Assembly (NCBI GenBank): GCA_045534235.1
Contig: JAZSJI010000127.1
Location: 1-22,605 of the forward strand
Origin: Flemingiibacterium sp045534235
GTDB lineage: Bacteria > Bacillota > Clostridia > Oscillospirales > CAG-272
Direction: 5' to 3'
Length of the DNA stretch: 22,605 bases
Shown here: one piece after another, positions 20,559 to 22,605 of the stretch
How positions within the stretch are numbered: position 1 is the first letter of the stretch
Layout: each line of letters starts with the position of its first letter
Program-made: the position numbers and the translations under genes
The notes under the pieces: model-generated
What the model saw: only the letters and a program-made list of their open reading frames with translations
Told to the model about the DNA's origin: nothing
The model's database searches: none

Positions 20559-21455
20559 TCAGGTGTTTACCACCTTGTAAACCTCATTCTTCGCTATACC
20601 GCGGTCCTTCGCGCAGGCTTTTATCGCGTCCATTTTTGATTTGCCCTCGCCAACGTAGTGCGCGACGTGCTCTTCTATACTCATTTCGCTCCAGAACGCT
20701 TCTGCGCGTACCTGCTCGGTGCTTGCACCCTCTACGATAAGTACGTACTCGCCGCGTGGCTCGTGCTCGGAATACATCGCGGTGGCGACAGAAAGGGTGG
20801 TGCGAAGTATCTCCTCGTTCAATTTTGTAAGCTCGCGGCAGAGCGAGATCTTGCGCTCGCCGAATGCGCTGTAGAGGTCTGCGAGGGTCGCCTTTAATTT
20901 ATGCGGTGCTTCATAGAAAATGAGCGTGCGCGTGTCGCACTTGAGCTCGGCAAGGCGGTCGCGGCGCTCCCCCTTGTTTGTAGATAAAAAGCCCTCAAAC
21001 GCAAATCTTCCCGTAAACAGTCCCGACAGAGTAAGTGCTGTCATGGCGGCGCACGGACCGGGAACTGCCGTAACGGGTATACCGCGCTCGGCGCACAGTC
21101 TTACAATGTCCTCTCCGGGATCGCTTATGCCGGGCATCCCTGCGTCGGTGACGAGCGCGCAGGATTCGCCCGCGGATATGCGCGCGCATATTTCCTCGCC
21201 GCGCTCGCGCTTATTGTGCTCATAGTAGCTTACCATGGGCTTTTTGATGCCGAATATCGCGAGCAGCTTCGCCGAGTTTCGCGTATCCTCGGCGGCGACG
21301 AAATCTACACCTGCGAGCACCTTTTTCGCGCGCTCGGACAGATCGGCGAGATTGCCTATCGGTGTCGTTACAAGATACAGCGTGCCGCCGTTCACTTTAT
21401 TCTTTTCATCGCCCGTATCGGCGTAGTAAACATCAGGGCTTTTTGTAAGGCTCAT
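20559..21455 (-). CDS. rsmI: 16S rRNA 2'-O-ribose C1402 methyltransferase RsmI
   Basis: RsmI methylates the ribose of C1402 in the decoding centre of 16S rRNA, using SAM. The 298-residue protein shows the tetrapyrrole-methylase-type fold with family signatures in order: LYLVTTPIGNLADLSERA, FVAAEDTRNSAKLL, YYEHNKRERG, LVTDAGMPGISDPG, AVPGPCAAMTALTLSG and FEGFL. A short C-terminal helical domain follows (about 240-298). I prefer ATG 21455, with GGGTGA before it; a GTG at 21464 would add three residues. Either start lies inside the end of the upstream trmN6-like gene (23-nt overlap), so the two are translated as a coupled pair of RNA methyltransferases. Confidence 0.93.
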   Translation of the reverse strand: MSLTKSPDVYYADTGDEKNKVNGGTLYLVTTPIGNLADLSERAKKVLAGVDFVAAEDTRNSAKLLAIFGIKKPMVSYYEHNKRERGEEICARISAGESCALVTDAGMPGISDPGEDIVRLCAERGIPVTAVPGPCAAMTALTLSGLFTGRFAFEGFLSTNKGERRDRLAELKCDTRTLIFYEAPHKLKATLADLYSAFGERKISLCRELTKLNEEILRTTLSVATAMYSEHEPRGEYVLIVEGASTEQVRAEAFWSEMSIEEHVAHYVGEGKSKMDAIKACAKDRGIAKNEVYKVVNT

Positions 21456-22188
21456 CGAAATCACCCGTTTCGTAGATTTTTGTAAGTGCGTCCGTATAAA
21501 CGCTGTCGTGCTTATACATTATGAGCGGCGGCGTGACGTAAATGCCCGCGCTCGCGCCCTTTTTTGCCTCGCACAGCACAAGGCAGGGCGGAAGCTCGGC
21601 TCTTGCGTGCACGAATGTCATACGCTTTGGCTCAAGCTTTGCCGCGGTGAGCGCGTTTGTAAGCTCGCACAGTCGGTCGGGACGCCATACGACGTAGAAA
21701 AGTCCGCCGTGCTTAAGTATGCGTGCGGCAGACTTGCAAAAGTCGCCGATACCGCCTGCGATCTCGTGACGCGCGATGTTTTTTCGTGCGCTCTCGTTCG
21801 CCTTACCGGAGGGCTTCATATACGGCGGGTTTGACACCGCTACGTCAACTGTGCCGCCGAGCATCGCCTCGGTAACGTCGCGCACGTCTGCACAGTGCGC
21901 GATAAGCCTATTTGAAAGACCGTTTATCTCGGCGTTACGGGTGATAAGCTCAGCGAAGTCATTTTGCAGCTCTATGGCGTGCACGCGTGCTACCTTACCG
22001 CGCGACAGCATAAGAAGCGGGATAACACCTGTGCCGCTGCCAAGGTCTGCCGCGATGGCGTGCGTCTGTTGGCGTACGTACGCAGCGAGCAGATACGCGT
22101 CCGTACCGAACGTAAGCCCATCCGTTTTTTGTATTAGATTAAGACCGTCGTTTATCTCGGTCAGCGTTTCATCGTTTTTTAAGTTCAT
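21433..22188 (-). CDS. trmN6: TrmN6-like tRNA/RNA adenine N6-methyltransferase
   Basis: A 251-residue methyltransferase of the COG4123 / TrmN6 (YabB) family, whose studied member makes m6A37 in tRNA1(Val). Motif I is ADLGSGTGVIPLLML (about 47-61), the acidic strand-2 end is AIELQND (about 71-77), and the catalytic motif SNPPYMK (N120-P-P-Y123) is the adenine/glutamine N-methylase type. The N-terminal IQKTDGLTFGTDAYLLAAY is also typical. It overlaps rsmI by about 23 nt, the usual pairing in Bacillota. No strong ribosome site precedes ATG 22188, and a hairpin lies just upstream. Exact RNA target is assumed from the family. Confidence 0.88.
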   Translation of the reverse strand: MNLKNDETLTEINDGLNLIQKTDGLTFGTDAYLLAAYVRQQTHAIAADLGSGTGVIPLLMLSRGKVARVHAIELQNDFAELITRNAEINGLSNRLIAHCADVRDVTEAMLGGTVDVAVSNPPYMKPSGKANESARKNIARHEIAGGIGDFCKSAARILKHGGLFYVVWRPDRLCELTNALTAAKLEPKRMTFVHARAELPPCLVLCEAKKGASAGIYVTPPLIMYKHDSVYTDALTKIYETGDFDEPYKKP

Positions 22189-22200
22189 AGTAATAAATTC

Positions 22201-22220
22201 GGGGTGCCCGAGGACACCCC
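22201..22220 (-). other. Hairpin between murA and trmN6
   Basis: GGGGTG (22201-22206) and CACCCC (22215-22220) form a 6-bp stem with an 8-nt loop. No T-run follows on the - strand, so I call it a hairpin and not a terminator. ATTATA at 22221-22226 gives a - strand TATAAT without a good -35. Confidence 0.45.
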
Positions 22221-22253
22221 ATTATAGTTGATTTATTTTATACTGCTATGCAG

Positions 22254-22605
22254 TTAGTTGGCTTTTTCAAACTGTACGGGGTCAGGAAGGGTGATCTTCT
22301 TGATGTCCGCGCCTACCGCGCGAAGCTTGCCGACGACGTCGTCGTAGCCGCGCTCGATATAGTGGATATCCTCGATCTCCGTGCGACCGTTTACGCTGAG
22401 TCCCGCGATTATCATTGCAACGCCTGCGCGAAGGTCTACCGCCTTTACGGGTGCGCCCGAAAGGGGAAGTCCGCCCTCGATTATAGCCGTTGCGCCGTCT
22501 ACCTTGATGGAAGCGCCCATACGCTTTAATTCTTCAACGTAGCGGAAGCGGTTGTTGAATATGCCCTCGGTGAGGCAGGATACGCCCTTTGCTAAACAAA
22601 GAAGC
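22254..22605 (-). CDS. murA: UDP-N-acetylglucosamine 1-carboxyvinyltransferase, C-terminal part
   Basis: MurA transfers enolpyruvate from PEP to UDP-GlcNAc, the first committed step of peptidoglycan synthesis. Only the last 116 codons or so are in the window; the gene runs off the right edge. The visible part reads KGVSCLTEGIFNNRFRYVEEL, then LKRMGASIKVDG, PLSGAPVKAVDLRAGVAMIIAGL and HYIERGYDDVVGKLRAVGADI, all conserved in the C-terminal half of the enzyme. The catalytic Cys loop lies outside. An internal ATG at 22520 is not the start because homologous sequence continues upstream to the edge. It stands 65 nt before trmN6, with a hairpin between. Confidence 0.93.
   Translation of the reverse strand, partial: LLCLAKGVSCLTEGIFNNRFRYVEELKRMGASIKVDGATAIIEGGLPLSGAPVKAVDLRAGVAMIIAGLSVNGRTEIEDIHYIERGYDDVVGKLRAVGADIKKITLPDPVQFEKAN

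Overview
The window looks like chromosomal DNA of a low-to-mid GC Bacillota, most likely an uncultured gut-type member of class Clostridia. The gene families point there: YerC/YecD (TrpR-like), a membrane pyrophosphatase with the K+-dependent signature, rpsF-ssb-rpsR, zinc-type Hsp33 and AGGAGG-type ribosome binding sites. Promoters are close to consensus. Nine of them read TTGACA-like, exactly 17 bp, TGnTATAAT.

Layout. (1) 1-5209, + strand: dihydrolipoyl dehydrogenase, a fused E1 alpha/beta 2-oxoacid dehydrogenase and lipoate-protein ligase. Together they form most of a lipoate-dependent 2-oxoacid dehydrogenase complex; no E2 gene is visible. (2) 5331-7304, + strand: a compact yerC / SAM methyltransferase / hslO run. 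(3) 7371-7920: a five-gene tRNA operon (Val, Asp, Phe, Gly, Cys) with a consensus promoter, hairpins in its leader and two spacers, and a strong terminator. (4) 7920-11440: an accessory region. It holds two near-identical 189-nt multi-hairpin elements, a four-helix-bundle (S23/IVP-type) protein, two predicted lipoproteins, a two-helix TPR protein and a tiny two-helix membrane protein. Diverged multi-hairpin elements lie between them. Three of the accessory genes share a nearly identical promoter-plus-RBS cassette and a fourth has a similar one. (5) 11441-12761, - strand: an AEC-family transporter behind a second, inverted tRNA operon (Gly, Val). Its two tRNAs are base-for-base identical to those in the first operon and its promoter is clearly related. 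(6) 12781-14213, - strand: dispersed GTAGGGGC palindromes and diaminopimelate decarboxylase with a TTG start. (7) 14302-15690, + strand: rpsF-ssb-rpsR with a structured leader. (8) 15811-17935, + strand: hppA. (9) 17937-22605, - strand: an M50 protease coupled to a small membrane-anchored protein, an 87-aa membrane protein, gap, rsmI, trmN6-like and the 3' part of murA.

Most of the window is housekeeping. The part that known features do not explain is 7883-12530. There an accessory segment lies between inverted, identical tRNA genes and is built from hairpin-array DNA alternating with small envelope-type genes behind stereotyped promoters. I read this as a candidate cassette-accumulating locus or mobile RNA-hairpin element family, possibly linked to the four-helix-bundle protein. 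That reading is inference; the repeats, promoters and tRNA identities are directly visible.
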